Positions 10,032-22,434 of a stretch of DNA of 64,000 bases are shown here, piece after piece. Made by a program: the position numbers and the translations under genes. Every line of letters begins with the position of its first letter. The first letter of the stretch is position 1. A model generated the notes under the pieces. It had not been told where the DNA came from. It did no database searches and worked only from the letters and a program-made list of their open reading frames with translations. Source of the stretch: Zancudomyces culisetae (lineage: Eukaryota; Kickxellomycota; Harpellomycetes; Harpellales; Legeriomycetaceae); the NCBI GenBank assembly GCA_001969505.1, contig LSSK01000009.1, positions 248,001 to 312,000 on the forward strand. The letters are read 5' to 3'.

Positions 10032-12489
10032 ATGGAGAAAAGAAAGGACATGTTTTCGGAGAATGCCTTAGGGCAAGAAAAACAAAATAGTTGGGAGCAG
10101 ATTTTAAAAGCTGCAAGTATAAACAAGACTGTGCAAACCAAAAACTTGATAATTATGGGAGATGGAAATAGTGGGAAATCCGTCGCAATAGCACAACTAA
10201 TCAAGTGGACACAGACACCGGGTGTGGGGAATGGTTTGGAATTAAATGATGCGGCTGGAAATATCAACAAACAAGTAAAAGCAGAAGAAAATAATGAAGA
10301 GAATGACCTCCAAATACTAATGGCCGCTGGAAAGAACGAACTGGGGCTGACATATATTTCATCGGATATACATGATGAAGAATATGAAGGTGAGAACTTT
10401 TTTTCTTTTGAATAATGAATTTTGAGCTTACTCGATGTGGTTTTATATGGAACCCTATGTACTTTTTTTTATTGGTTTTAAATTGAAATTTATGATGCCG
10501 GATTTGAACTACATTACTAAAAAGAGTAAATAACAAATAATTGTATAGAAACGATCATGAGGCTTGGTATATACCAGCTATCATCACAACATGCAGCAGA
10601 CAAGGGAATCTTGAAACACGCGATTAACAAAGATAACTTTTTGGACACAGCAGTAGTGATAATGCTGGATTGGACACAGCCTTGGAACTTTATAAGGTCG
10701 CTGCTGCGCTGGATTCATGTTTTGCGAGAGGCAGTGTACGAAATAGAGAAAGAGAAAGGAGGCAAACATGTGGTTCAGCTGGGTAAAGACGAGTTGGAGC
10801 TGTTTTTACAGCGATATTCGGAGCCAACAGAAATGACAATCGAAGAGAGCGTGATGGACATTGAGCAACAGGAATCAAGGCTTAGCAAAGAGGAGCTAAA
10901 TGTTTTACTTCCGCTAGAGAAGGGTGTACTTGATAGCAATATGGGTATCCCAATTGTGATTGTCTGCGCGAAGGTAAGTTTATTCTCTGTTTTTTTTTAT
11001 ACTTTAGAGACATCTTGGCCTTTTGTTTTAACAGTTCTCTATTATTTATTTGTATTGCCCACAATGACATGTGTCCAAAATATGTATACTATTTAGTCAG
11101 ACGCAATGGTGAAACTGGAAACAGAAAGAGGGTTAAAGGAGGAGGATTTTGATTATATACAGCAAACTCTTCGCACTATTTGCTTAAATTGTAAGTAGTT
11201 TTATCTTTACTTTCACTCCGTTCATTTAGTTTGTATATATTATCTACTTCTTTCCATAATTAATAGTAATTCATGAATACCATTTTTGGTGGTATGCAGC
11301 GCTCAGAAATAGGGTTCTTCGGATTTAAACTCACATATAAATGCTTATAATTGTAGATGGTGCATCCCTCTTTTATACATCACTGGCTAAACCCATGTCT
11401 TACGCAGAGCTTAGGCACTACATTGTACATAGGCTGTTGAATCGAAAAGATGTTGCACATCACCTCGAGAATTCTAGAGAGGAAAAGTCGATGTCCGACA
11501 ATATGGTTGTAGACCTGTCCCACGAAGCCTCGGTATTACCCTTCAAAAATGTAGGCTCTGATTTATCGAAATCAGCAAACTCGTATCCTTTTAGACTGAG
11601 GGCACAGGTTATTGACCGCGATGTTGTTCGAGTTCCTTCAGGCTGGGACTCTAAGGCCAAAATCCAATTCCTGAGGGAGGGATTCAAGCAGGAGGAATGT
11701 ATCAATACCTGGAAGAGCGATCTTGGCAGGTTCGAATTATACGTGCAAAAGCTGGAGGAAATGCTCTCTGATCCTTCCGCAAATCCAAAATTCAATTTGG
11801 CCAAGCTCATAGCAAAATCCCAAAAGGACGCGGATGAAATATGTATGCATGATCAATCTGGTTTGCTACATCTTTATTCTCAGGTTATACACCCGCCATC
11901 TTACAATATTCCTGGTCCAAATAATACTACAATATCCACTCATATCAGCCCAGAGCTGGTCGATTATGGAGCCACCGCAGCAAGCCTTTATTCCAATCTT
12001 GCTACCTTTGAAGGAAATCAAAACTTCTTACAGAAACTATACCAAGACCAACAATCCCGCTCTGAATCCAGTGAAGACCTTTATTCGGTCGCCGATTCCA
12101 GGCCAAGGAGCCACAAACATTCCATTTCATCCACCACCTTGGCCAACAAAAACCCAAGCCTTCTTCCAACTTGGAATGCGACGCAGTCACGGTACAATAA
12201 CAGCGAAAGCTTGTTATCAACTGCAATACCTCCTCTAGCTAATCAACCCACTTCTATCTCCCCTCCTCCGGTTACCAACGCCACCACTTCCGACAAGACT
12301 TCATCTGTACTATCTTCAGCGTCAAAAAAGGCTTCGAGCTCTTCTCCAAAGCCACAAAGCTCAGGGTTCACCCCCACCCCAATTTCTACCTCTACATCCA
12401 CATCCACTACTTCTGGAAAACCCTCTGAAGTTCTCAGCAGCTTTTTTCAAAATTTGCTTGATAAAAAGACCACTTCGCAGCAAAAATGA
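10032..12489 (+). CDS. Cytoplasmic dynein light intermediate chain
   Basis: Four exons: 10032-10389, 10549-10973, 11097-11190 and 11357-12489, giving 669 aa. Every junction keeps phase. The Ras-like domain has the P-loop GDGNSGKS (43-50), the YISSDIHDEE strand and then LGIYQLSS. The family signatures LDWTQPWNFIRSLLRWI, LPLEKGVLDSNMGIPIVIVC and VPSGWDSKAKI follow. The last ~250 residues are disordered and rich in S, T and P, the region where adaptors bind in animal homologs. The protein links the dynein motor to cargo adaptors. Its presence fits filamentous or early-diverging fungi. The P-loop Lys and Ser are intact. Confidence 0.93.
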
Positions 12490-12836
12490 GTCCAAGCTAT
12501 CTACTTTGACCACATCTTCTTATGTGTACCATTTGGCTTTAGTTTGTTACCAGTTTTGCTCTCACACTTTTGATTTTACTTGATAGATTGTTCTTGAATT
12601 GAAAACTCGACATTCCTGCTAATTTTGCGGGTTTTGGGGTTTTCGGTTTGCTAATAATCACCGCCCCTATATATAATAATAGGCTCATTTATCTACTATT
12701 AGCCCACCATTTTTTTTAGACTTGTAAATTCGGCTTTATATAGATAATAATACAAAAAAAAATCAAACTAAATGCAAAATTTTAAATATGATATGGCTAC
12801 GAGCTATTCAAAACCCATGTATTCTATGCAATTTAC
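12490..12836. terminator. Convergent 3' spacer
   Basis: This 347-base AT-rich gap lies between the 3' ends of the dynein gene (+) and IDO (-). It should hold both poly(A) sites. No gene is seen. Confidence 0.5.
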
Positions 12837-14387
12837 TCAAATTCTATAAGTACCCGTTTTATTTCTGATGCTCGAAAGAAATTCGATGGCATCGGTACCT
12901 CCTGTTCCCACTACAGCCTTCCCTTCTTCTACAGCCTGGGCAAGCCCGTTTACAACTGCCTTGGGTGTAACAGTTACAATTTTTTCAGTTATGATGGGTG
13001 AGTTGACTCTTGTTCTGTCACCTACTGGGCTGGCATCTCTGCTGTTCACAGCTGAGCTTCCGGCTGTGCGACCAGACCTTGCTTGCTCAACCACATATTT
13101 CTTGACAATAAATATATGGCTACTCCTAAATGCCTTTAGTGCGGAAATGCAGTTGTTGTATGCCTTTATCAAGCCAATCTTTTGAGCCTTACTTGGCTGT
13201 GCGGATTCAGTTGTTTCACCATCGGAAAGGTTCTCATTAATCTCAATTTGTGGTGTAAATTCTGTCGTGCTAGGCTTGGAGATCCCACGTGTGTTTTCAA
13301 GCACATATCGTCTGATACCTGGCGCTCCAGCTAAATCCTCTAAAAACAATTTATGGAGGGATGGCATGTGATCTCTCATTCTTAGCAAGTAGTGGTTTTG
13401 AGGTGGTCTGACTTCTGGCACTCTGCTGCTAGGCTGGGGACTGTCTGGCCGTGCATTTTCCGCGCTAGCACTAGTTGGATAGTAAGCTATCCCGAGTGCT
13501 ACATCTATTGCCTGTAAAACTGAACTTTGTGCTGCGCTACCTCCAGGATATTTCTTGTACAAACTGCTTTCTGTGTCACTGCCATCAGTTAAGTATGTAT
13601 CGTCTACTTTCTCTGCACCCTCATACATTACGCCATGCTCCAAACCAGCATCCTTCATATTTTCCCATCCCGCCAAGTATTGTCTTATTTTCCAGTAAAA
13701 CATATATGGATCGTTTTTTTCATACATTCTGTTTAAGATTTTGGTTATCAATACAATGCTTTTTGCTAGACTTAGCAATGCATTTGTAACCCCATCCATG
13801 TTATTTGCACCTACATTGGAAATGGCCTTTCCAATATCGCGCAGTATTTCTCCACCCTTGGCTTCAATCGCCACTGAAACAAGATAAAACCAAGCTTCGT
13901 CAGGAGACCCAGTAAAGGTTATTAGTGATGCCAAGTTATCCAATTCCATTCTCTCTCTATTCGTGTCCAAAACTTCCCAGTTCCAGAGCACAACAGACGC
14001 GTTGGTCACAACTGGTTTGATTCCTAGATATCGTGACACCTGCCACAGTGGAACTGCTATACACTCTGGTATGACATCTTCTGCCTTCTGGTGAAGTCCC
14101 CAGACATAAGAGTGCGCCAAGAATGTCAGCACTACGTATGCCCGTTGGTATTCTCTTCTGCATGTAAGCCTGTCTATGGAGAGCAGTGGGAGTTGCAACA
14201 CTCTTTCCCTGAAGCGACCGGCTAGAAGATGGTCGGTGAGCCTGGAAACTAAATCTTCCCATGGACTGTAATACTCATCTGGTAGTCTAGAAAGGGGAGT
14301 TTGTTCAGGAGTAAATCCATTAACTAGATTTACGTCATATTCCTCCAGACTTCTGGGCATAAAACTCCAGTTTTCTGTTGTTTGCAT
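12837..14387 (-). CDS. Indoleamine 2,3-dioxygenase (tryptophan to N-formylkynurenine)
   Basis: Single exon, 516 aa. The open frame begins five codons earlier at a TTG; the ATG at 14387 is used. Family blocks are seen in order: FLAHSYVWG, AVPLWQVSRYLGI, FTGSPDEAWFYLVSVAIEA, DPYMFYWKIRQYLAGW, PGGSAAQSSVLQAIDVALGI and MRDHMPSLHKLFLEDL. Then comes FRSSHIFIVKKY, whose His at about 424 matches the proximal heme ligand. It opens the indole ring of tryptophan, the first step of de novo NAD synthesis in fungi (BNA2 role) or of tryptophan breakdown. Linkers at about 255-280 and 365-400 and a ~60-residue tail are longer than in mammalian IDO. Heme and substrate blocks look intact. Confidence 0.93.
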   Translation of the reverse strand: MQTTENWSFMPRSLEEYDVNLVNGFTPEQTPLSRLPDEYYSPWEDLVSRLTDHLLAGRFRERVLQLPLLSIDRLTCRREYQRAYVVLTFLAHSYVWGLHQKAEDVIPECIAVPLWQVSRYLGIKPVVTNASVVLWNWEVLDTNRERMELDNLASLITFTGSPDEAWFYLVSVAIEAKGGEILRDIGKAISNVGANNMDGVTNALLSLAKSIVLITKILNRMYEKNDPYMFYWKIRQYLAGWENMKDAGLEHGVMYEGAEKVDDTYLTDGSDTESSLYKKYPGGSAAQSSVLQAIDVALGIAYYPTSASAENARPDSPQPSSRVPEVRPPQNHYLLRMRDHMPSLHKLFLEDLAGAPGIRRYVLENTRGISKPSTTEFTPQIEINENLSDGETTESAQPSKAQKIGLIKAYNNCISALKAFRSSHIFIVKKYVVEQARSGRTAGSSAVNSRDASPVGDRTRVNSPIITEKIVTVTPKAVVNGLAQAVEEGKAVVGTGGTDAIEFLSSIRNKTGTYRI

Positions 14388-14837
14388 GTTTGTATTACGC
14401 AAAATCTTTTTTTAATAATCTTGAAGTATAAGCAAAACTAGTTTTTCTCCAGTTTTATATATTTTATTTTCTAATAACTCGAAATAAGCGTTTTATTTTC
14501 TACTTTATCTGCTTCAGGAAGTTTGCTACTTAAAAAGCCTGAATATCACTATCAATGCGTTATCGATTTAAAGAAGGTGAAGGAGTTGTCGTTGGAGGTC
14601 TTTTTATAGCTTTCAATTAGTGCTGACAATACTTTGAATTTGTAACATACCTTAAGCTACTCGCTAATGCGTAATCTAAAGGGTACTTTTTCTTTTCTTT
14701 TTTTTTGCTATACCATTTTTTTCCCTAATTACTCTTTATTTTTTAATCCAATTATGACAGAGATTTTTGGGTCATTTTCAATTCACCAATTTCATTCAAG
14801 GAGCATTGAACTTTCCCACCTTCTTTCCTAATTCTGC

Positions 14838-14873
14838 ACTTTTTGCTTTTTTTGCTTTTTTTGCTTTTTTTTC
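14838..14873. repeat. TTTTTGC-type short tandem repeat
   Basis: About four near-identical T-tract plus GC units lie in tandem, upstream of the IDO gene on its promoter side. Confidence 0.6.
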
Positions 14874-15579
14874 TTTGGTACTTTTCAACCTCCTCTCAAA
14901 GCTAATAAACTAAGGCGACTGATTAAATTTGTCATTAATACTGCTGATTGGCTTAGCTACTATTTTGATTTTATAAAATTTTTGCGTTTTGACTTTTCTA
15001 AATTTAGGGGAACATCAATAAAAACTTGTTTCAAAAATGCTTTATGACTAAAAAGGCAATGACTAATGAACGTGGGAAGCTAGAGTTTAAGAACAAATAA
15101 AATACAGATGACTCAATTAACCGGAGCATCCTGGTGTTAAAGGTATTATTGTCCTGTGGAAAAAAATAAACACATCACCAATATCCACCAATTTTGTATT
15201 TCTTAAGCATTTATTGGTCAACAATAATTCCATTTAAAGCAACATCCCTGATGAATTATCACCTAGGATTTAACTTTTCTGTGCTATCATATTTTTGTTT
15301 GCTTGTGGAGATGACAGTTTTATCAACGATACAAAATACTTTTCTGAGGAATCACGAATAGTATGAAAAAGAAGAAAAAATATAGGTTTTGTTAAAAAGC
15401 TGATACGGAGAACAGGCAAACTGGTGCAGAATTTGTTGGATCTTTGCGGTTAATGGGGCAAGAACACTTTAATTACGTAAATATGTACAATATAATTACC
15501 CCTGTTGTGCTTTAAAAAATCACGATTTCTGAACTGTTGGTATGATGAAACACTTTAAACATTTTAGGCACAATTTATC

Positions 15580-15893
15580 TTGAGATTCAATTTATTCAAA
15601 GTACAACCATCCACCGATTTTTGTATTGTGAGCGTTTCTATAGGTTCTGGCGAGAATGAGTGTGGGAATATTGTTTTGCAATCAATTTATTCTTGCAAAT
15701 ATCATATTGGTAGCCTCATCAAACTTCTTATTTTTGAGTATGATCTGGATAAGATCAAGGTTCGACAGATAACAAATTTAAACATCCTTTGTAAATTGTG
15801 CTTAAAAGATTCAACAGATAAAGACGTATTCACAGCTATCAAAGCAGAAAGTGGTAGAGTGCTGTTTGGTAGGATGAAACCACTTCTGCCAAA
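15580..15893 (+). pseudogene. Exon-like open frame of unknown origin
   Basis: An open frame of about 105 codons begins without an ATG and ends in frame at a consensus donor (CCAAAA then GTATGT at 15894). Composition is protein-like, including SSVSIGSG-type and KDSTDKDVFTAIKAESG stretches. No partner exons with matching phase were found on either side. I do not recognise a family. It may be an isolated exon of a decayed gene or chance. Confidence 0.2.
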
Positions 15894-18695
15894 AGTATGT
15901 CTCCCCTAAAAGTCATTTTCTTTCGCCAAGCGATTCCATTGATTATTTTATTTTTTTGGTGGAATGATGGGCAGTATCGATTATTATTGAAAATATTACT
16001 ATTAAAAAATTTAATATTTAAAACTGTTGTTTTTGAATACCTCATACAATTTGTAATGCAGCCAATAAACACTGGGTAAATTTGGTGTGCCGAAACCATC
16101 TTTATGTTGTTTTTATTTATATTTCATGTGTGCAGACTTTTAGTCTAAGATTATACGAGCTTTGAAGAATTAGTCTGCTAATTACTCAATTGCGTATACA
16201 AAGGCGAATTCCATGATATGACCCACAATAAAAAAATACATACAGATTTGGCTCGATTTTATGACAGAATAGAAATTGTGATACTTTATTATGGAATCTG
16301 CAAAATAGGCGAATTGGAGCACAGAAAATCATTCAAAGTTAATGAATCACAATGGTAGTCATAATCACAATCCCGCAATTTTATTTCCCAGCCCCGCCTT
16401 TTTCCAACTATTTTTTCTTGTTTGCTTGCACTAAATGGTAAATAAGCACGCCTCTAAACTACACTAGTAGGTTATGTATACAGTTTTTAAGGATCTGTGA
16501 TTTAGTTTATATTATTTTAATATGAATATTCTCAGCTTTAATGATTTTCTTCACGAGATTCAAAGAGAAAAAATAATCATCCGTTATTGCATTGGTATTT
16601 CTAACTGGAAGGATTGAGTAGCTTTTTGCTAGAAATCAAAAGTAGTTTTACCTGCATCAAATACCACATTTTCTTCCAAAAACAAAAACTAATCACAAAC
16701 TACGAGCAATTGTATTCTAATTGCCATTCCATGGCTTTTTTTCTTTCATGTATTTATACACACTCCAGAAGTATTTGGTATATTGTATTTGTATTTGTTT
16801 TTTTTTGTTTTTTTTACTGAAAATATCCCTGTACTACTAACCCAGCAAGAGGTTTCCGCTATTGATTCATTCATTTTGTTCTATCATCCACGTAAAAAGA
16901 GCACAGTATCAGTTTGACCATGAGTTGTGGTTTGTCATCCACATTTCCGGTCAAACTGGGCTAGAGTGACATTATCATTTTTGATCAAGCGAGGATCTCT
17001 GTAGATACACTTCTACACTAGAAGTATATTCTAACTGTGCATTTGTTTCCTTAAAAAAATCCACACAAATGGTAGATATAAGACACGCGTACATTTTTAT
17101 TGGATTTCTTGCAAATGAGGAAAAAGGAAAACCGGAGAAAGCAGTTGCAAATAGAGCACGTGACCTCTACCATTCATTCATTCATGGCTCGCCTTATTTT
17201 TTTTGAGTCAATCTTCTTTATGTACTATGTTAGCGAATGTTTTTTTCAAACGCCGATATTCAAACGGTCTACTTGTGTTGTCTGCTAACCGTGGTTTGCG
17301 TATTTTAAGGTGTTTGATATACACCTGATTCATACAGTTTCACACTTCTCATCTGGAATAGATAGTCAAACTTTAAACTATACTCTGTTTGTATAAATAA
17401 TAATGTTTTACAGAGGTATCTAAGACATAAGATTTAATTATATGCTATAGAGAATCCCAAAAATAAGTGTTATAAGCTCGGAAAAAATGAGGTACTTTGT
17501 TCAATGCTTAAGCTCCAGGCTCGTTTAGTTGGTGTTTTTTCTACTAACTTTGCAAAAGACAAGGAAAAAGTAAAAAACGTGGAAACAAAGTTTTTAGGGT
17601 TGGTTTAGAGGATGCTAGCAAAGAGCAGCAATATGATAAATCATTAGATATGTATACCGAAAATTTAGAGCTGAAAGGGAAGATACACTATATAATACAG
17701 GTTGCTTCATTGGTTAGGCGTGATCTTGTATTCTTATAGGAATTACCCTCTCATGCACTGCTAACAGCTTGATCTATAGACAGCTGTATTTTATTTTCCT
17801 CATGGTATTAGTGCACTGTCTACAACTATTTGTTGTTATTTGAGCCCTCCGAGCGAGAAAACATGACTTTATTTGGAGCCAATTTCTTTTCTGCATCACC
17901 ATTTCGTTTTTAAGAGGAACCAATTATAGAGCGTTAGTGGCATGCTTAAGTTGCCTTTCATACGGTCTACAGGTCATTGATTTTAATTTTACTTCCATTC
18001 TCTCCTCCTTTTTCTTTTCCTCTTCGTCCCCACATTTTTCTCATAATCAACGAACCTATATTGACATTGATATTGGTATATCTGTTGAATATTAAAAAGA
18101 AAGTATCAGAGCCAATAAAAAAGCTAACCCTAGTAGCACCAATACAGTTCTGTTTGAACAGAAAATTGATCTCGGGCTTTGGTATCAGCACCTATTAATA
18201 CAAATTTGCATTTGGCACTAGAGTATTGCTGCCTTAATTTGCTGTTTGTATAAGTATGGAATAATGTAGTATATGGAAATTAAAACCATCTAATATTTTG
18301 TTGTGGGTGGAAAATTTCTTGCATCCTGCGGATTATTTTAATTCTACTTTTTTTACAGTAAATGGGTCATACTGCCTTTTCCTCCTCTAAAACGGTATAT
18401 TTTACATCGCACAACTAAATAATACTTTTAATAGTTTCTGTTAAGTATATATATAAAACACAATAATAGATAGTCAATATCTGCTAAATACTGTAAGCCA
18501 ACTTTAATTAAAAAACATGTAAGTTTCAAAAGTATATTAGTATGCTGAGTTTATGTTTAAATCACATATTCTTCATTCAAATGGTAGAGAGGATGTGATA
18601 AGACATAACGAGCATTTAGCAGATATAAAATAAAACAGAGTATAATACAGATTAAAAGATAAGACTCAAATATGTCCGGCTTAAATAATCGTTAG

Positions 18696-19924
18696 GGATA
18701 ACACCAACCTGGGCCCAAGCAACAGTAGTGGTTCCGGGGATAGTAGGGTATACATAATACTGGCTGTGTTTTCTGCAATATTTGTACTTTCAGGTAATTT
18801 CCTTTCTATTTAGATATGGTGGCCTGTCCAAACCTATAATATTTTTTTCAAATAACGGCCATCTAACTAAGCACTCCATTGTATATTTCATTCATTAATA
18901 GCAATCATTGGTAAGTGACGGTTATAATTACCATTTCATATACAGCACATTACAATTCATACAACCTATTTACATGTACAAAAACAAAAAGAAATTCCGA
19001 ATACAATTTGTTGTATTCTAACACTGTTCTTATAATGGATATATGTTGGTAGTATTTTTCAGGTACACAGATAACCGTTTCCAGTCAAGGCTCTTAGAAT
19101 ATGAGCCGACAGAAACAATGCGGAATGCGGGAAATGTTTTAACAGAAAAAGATCTTAGTAAACTACCCACGTTTATTGTAAACCCTTCAGAAACAGAATC
19201 ACTTCCAGACCTTGATTTGCTAAAAGAAAAATCGGCAAAGTTAAAGCCAAGCAAGTATAATTCAAGCTTTATTAACGTGGATGGCAGTCAATACATACTG
19301 GAAGCCAAACACAACCCAAATATTGAAACAAGAAGCTTGAATGAATATAATCTATGTACCTTACCTCCAATAAACACTAGTCCAAGTGAAAAATATAAAG
19401 CACCTTCATATGTTGAAATTAACGAAAGAATCAAAAATATGCAAAATAGCAACTTTCTTCAAGTAACAATGCATCCTTATAATAGAGAACCCACAAAGCT
19501 CTCCAGCGTTTCTTTACCCGAAAGAGGCTTGGAGGCAAGAGAAGGTAAAGGCTCATCTATAGAGAAAATGTGCGCAATATGTTTGGAGGAGTACTGCGTT
19601 GGCGAAAAAATCCGATCACTGCCTTGTGGTCATCGATATCACGTGGATTGTATCGACGACTGGCTGCTAAAAAAATCCGCACTATGCCCATACTGCAAAT
19701 TTAACTTGAAGAACATGGACGAGAATGTAATTCTCGGGGAAGTAAACGAAACTTCAAGAGCAGAATACCCAGAGATCGTTGTTATAGATGCTACCTCTTT
19801 ACGCGAGCCGAACCAAGAGGAGACGAGAGTTGAGGGGCAACATAACAATGTCGGACCAATGCATCAATATTTTTTGGGATTTAAAAGGGTTTTTGATGGA
19901 TTGAAGTTATCTATGGTTCATTGA
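18696..19924 (+). CDS. Single-span membrane RING-H2 protein, 5' end unresolved
   Basis: Three in-phase exons: 18696-18793, a 9-nt micro-exon 18902-18910, and 19053-19924. Joined, they read through a membrane span (VYIILAVFSAIFVLSAIIV) preceded by an S/G/N-rich linker. About 170 cytosolic residues follow, then a RING-H2 finger (CAICLEEY ... LPCGHRYHVDC ... CPYC) with all eight zinc ligands. It is probably an E3 ubiquitin ligase of the PA-TM-RING kind, but I see no protease-associated domain. Upstream of 18696 the frame meets a TAA. A nearby ATG at 18672 (MSGLNN) is off by one base, so either a 5' exon is missing from this model or there is a frameshift. The micro-exon is supported because it alone restores the span and the frame. 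Confidence 0.75.
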
Positions 19925-20565
19925 GGCTAGAGCCGGCTTTTTCTTATATTCATTGTATTATAAAACAATATTCCCCCTACACGTCACCATTTTCGTCGCT
20001 ATTAATATTTAGCATTTTGTTTGCTCTTTAAAAAACAACAGTTGCAAAATAATTCTAATAAAATGCTAAAACATAAAGACGTCAGTGGATAGCTAATAGT
20101 ATTCAAAGCAAGGTTTCGGATACTATGTGGACTTTTGCCATGTCAGAAAAACGTTTTAAATAGAGTATAAATGGGAGTTTTTAGCATTCATATAGCAGGG
20201 GCTTTCGATATTTGCTCCCCTCCCATCCCCTGGATCCAGGTAAGTAAAATGAAAATAAATAGAGATAACCAACATATTACCAGTCTCCTACACTAATGTT
20301 TCTGGAAACCTAACAAACTCATTAATGAAAATTGTAGTAAAAAAATCATGGTTGAATTATTTGATAGCCTACTTTTCTCGACCAGGATTTAAGTATATAG
20401 CGATTTTGTATTACTGTGCTAATATACCCAATTATATATGGAGAAAATTTTTTTTTAGTGTATAGAAATAAATACTGGTAGCTTACCAATATAAAGTTAA
20501 TAATCCGAAAAGTTAAAACTTGGAATTATTTAGTAGCGATACGAAATAAAGTATAGCAGGATAGA
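19925..20565. other. Intergenic
   Basis: AT-rich spacer between two plus-strand genes. It contains a C-rich patch with GGATCCAGGTAAGT near 20231 that resembles a donor, but no coding exon could be attached to it. Confidence 0.55.
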
Positions 20566-21968
20566 ATGAGAAAGTCTCTAAGAGGAGAACCAACTATAAA
20601 GAAGATTGCCAACGAGTCTGAAATGCATATCGAATCGGAGCTACACCTGGAAAATGGGGAAACTCTCGAAAAAATAAAGTCTGAAGAAAGCTTGCTCTAC
20701 AACACAGAAGAAACAACGCTAGAAAATCTTGTAGTTTTAGGAGAAAAACCATTAAATCAAATGGAAGAAGAATTAATGGAAAGTTTTATTGACAGCGAAA
20801 AGATGGAAGTTGAATCCACAGAGGACAAACGCAAAAATGATACCGAACAAACCGAGCAGGCTGAACAAACTGAGCAAACCGAACAAGCTGCAAGTGAATT
20901 TTCTGAAGAGGATGATCCAGTTTTGGCAAAATATCCTTTATTTATTAGCGAAAAGTTGAAAGACTACTTACATCTATTCCAATACCCACTCAAAGCAACT
21001 CAATGGACGGAGGATCAGGATCAACGACCAAGCATTGCCAGAGTAAAACCAAACGCACAAGTTGTGGAGGTAGAAATACCAATAAACACTGCGCACTCAA
21101 TGTACAGCAAAGAGCAGGGTAAAAAGTTTGCCGTTGGATTAGCAGGTAGTGGCGAGTTGCTTCAGGCCCCTCCTGGAAAGTTTTTTGATATGCAGACATG
21201 GACCTCAACTCCTGTACCATTTTCATCAAGATTCATGGTAGCTGCCTTCCAAGATGGTATGTTCTCTAAGTTTAGTATGCTACAATATGTTCTTTATAAA
21301 GTCATTTTATGTACAGGACCAACAGCGTCTGTGAATATATATATTTTTTTACCACAAGATGATAAAAAAAAGAGCCAATCTTCAGCCGTATTTTTCCATG
21401 TATTGTATAATATATACTATATGATTTCTTATATAATAATCATACTGACAGGACATTTTAACTTGGCCTATAGGTGAACTTCATTTGACACCATTGAACA
21501 AAATCTCCCAGCTGCGCTACAACTTGGCATACATAGATAGAATAAACGAAAAGATCAAAAACTCTCAAAAAAAGGCGAGTGAAAAGTCTGAAGCTCCAGA
21601 AAAGACCACTGAGACTCAAGGTGTAAAAACAGTTCAAGTAAGGAAACACGTTTATTCATATACTCGTATGCGCAAAAGGATTTTAATCTAGAAATCGCTG
21701 AACAATATTTTTTTTACTGTAAATACAGGTAAGGGTGAGATCTTCGCAGACAGAAGAAGTTTTGAAGCGGCAGGAAAATTCCATCACTAAAATTAGGCAG
21801 AGAATTGCAGAAGAGCCCTGGTCGAGATTGGATTATTACGATGCCGAGAGCGAGGAATGTGCTGCAGTACACTCGCAGCTATTTGCTGCACAAAAATCAC
21901 CCCTTTACGAGTCAAACAAAGCAGAATATTTGAGTGATATGAACTTGTTTAATCTTACCAGCAGCTAG
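20566..21968 (+). CDS. RNA polymerase III subunit RPC5 (Rpc37, POLR3E)
   Basis: Three exons: 20566-21256, 21474-21637 and 21729-21968, giving 364 aa with phases 1 and 0. The first ~115 residues are acidic and end in a TEQ/AEQ repeat. The Sin-like RPC5 domain follows: EEDDPVLAKYPLFISEKL, LHLFQYPLKA, ARVKPNAQVVEVEIPINT and, across intron 1, FQDGELHLTPL. The C-terminal part has the conserved EEPWSRLDYYD. RPC5 pairs with RPC4 in a TFIIF-like heterodimer used in Pol III initiation, termination and reinitiation on tRNA and 5S genes. The length is typical for fungal Rpc37 plus an acidic extension. Confidence 0.9.
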
Positions 21969-22434
21969 ATGCGAAATGGAGTGTTTTTAGGTATACAAGC
22001 TGTTATTCCAGCTGTTTGCGTAGGAGAATTAAAATGTTTTAACCAAATATTCGCTCTTTTTATAGAGTGTGGGAGAGGAGTAGGGGCAGGGGCAAGAGGG
22101 GAAATTCTCGAACTTTTTTTTTTAGACAAAAGTTAATCATTTCTGGATCACAGTTGTTTTATCTAAAAGGCACCAAAGGACAAGGCAAATGTTTAGTGTT
22201 TGGTAAAACGTTCTAATTTTTTTTAATGAAGTTTTAAAATGTAAATAGAAAATATAAAGTAAGGTGGAACAAAATATTTAAAGGCTTAAAGCGAATTTTT
22301 AACGCAAGTATACTCACGAGGCCAGTAGAAAGGGGGTTTAGAGGTAATGCAACGACTACCGTTATTTTTGGTAATATTAATAGTGAAATTAGGATTTTTG
22401 GGATTGTTGGGATTGTTGTTATGAGCTCAATTCT
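21969..22434. terminator. Convergent 3' spacer with G-rich tract
   Basis: This is the gap between the 3' ends of RPC5 (+) and the chitin synthase (-). A G-rich segment at 22071-22101 has four G runs (one loop of nine bases), so it has only borderline G-quadruplex potential. No gene is seen. Confidence 0.5.

Larger units (their letters stand above)
14388..18695. other. Gene-poor stretch with exon-like scraps
   Basis: No complete gene could be built across 4.3 kb. Notable pieces are a T-rich TTTTTGC-type repeat at about 14838-14873, an exon-like open frame at 15580-15893 ending in a GTATGT donor, and a short open frame near 17560-17740 preceded by a CTAAC branch-like site. The scraps may be decayed genes. 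No transposase, reverse transcriptase or terminal repeat was found. Confidence 0.5.

Noticed and set aside
11341-11356. ATG at 11341 as the start of a separate 382-aa protein
   Set aside because: These bases are the end of intron 3 of the dynein gene; the acceptor TTGTAG at 11351-11356 restores the family sequence.
14388-18695. Degenerate transposable element
   Set aside because: No reverse transcriptase, transposase or integrase motifs, terminal repeats or target-site duplications were found.
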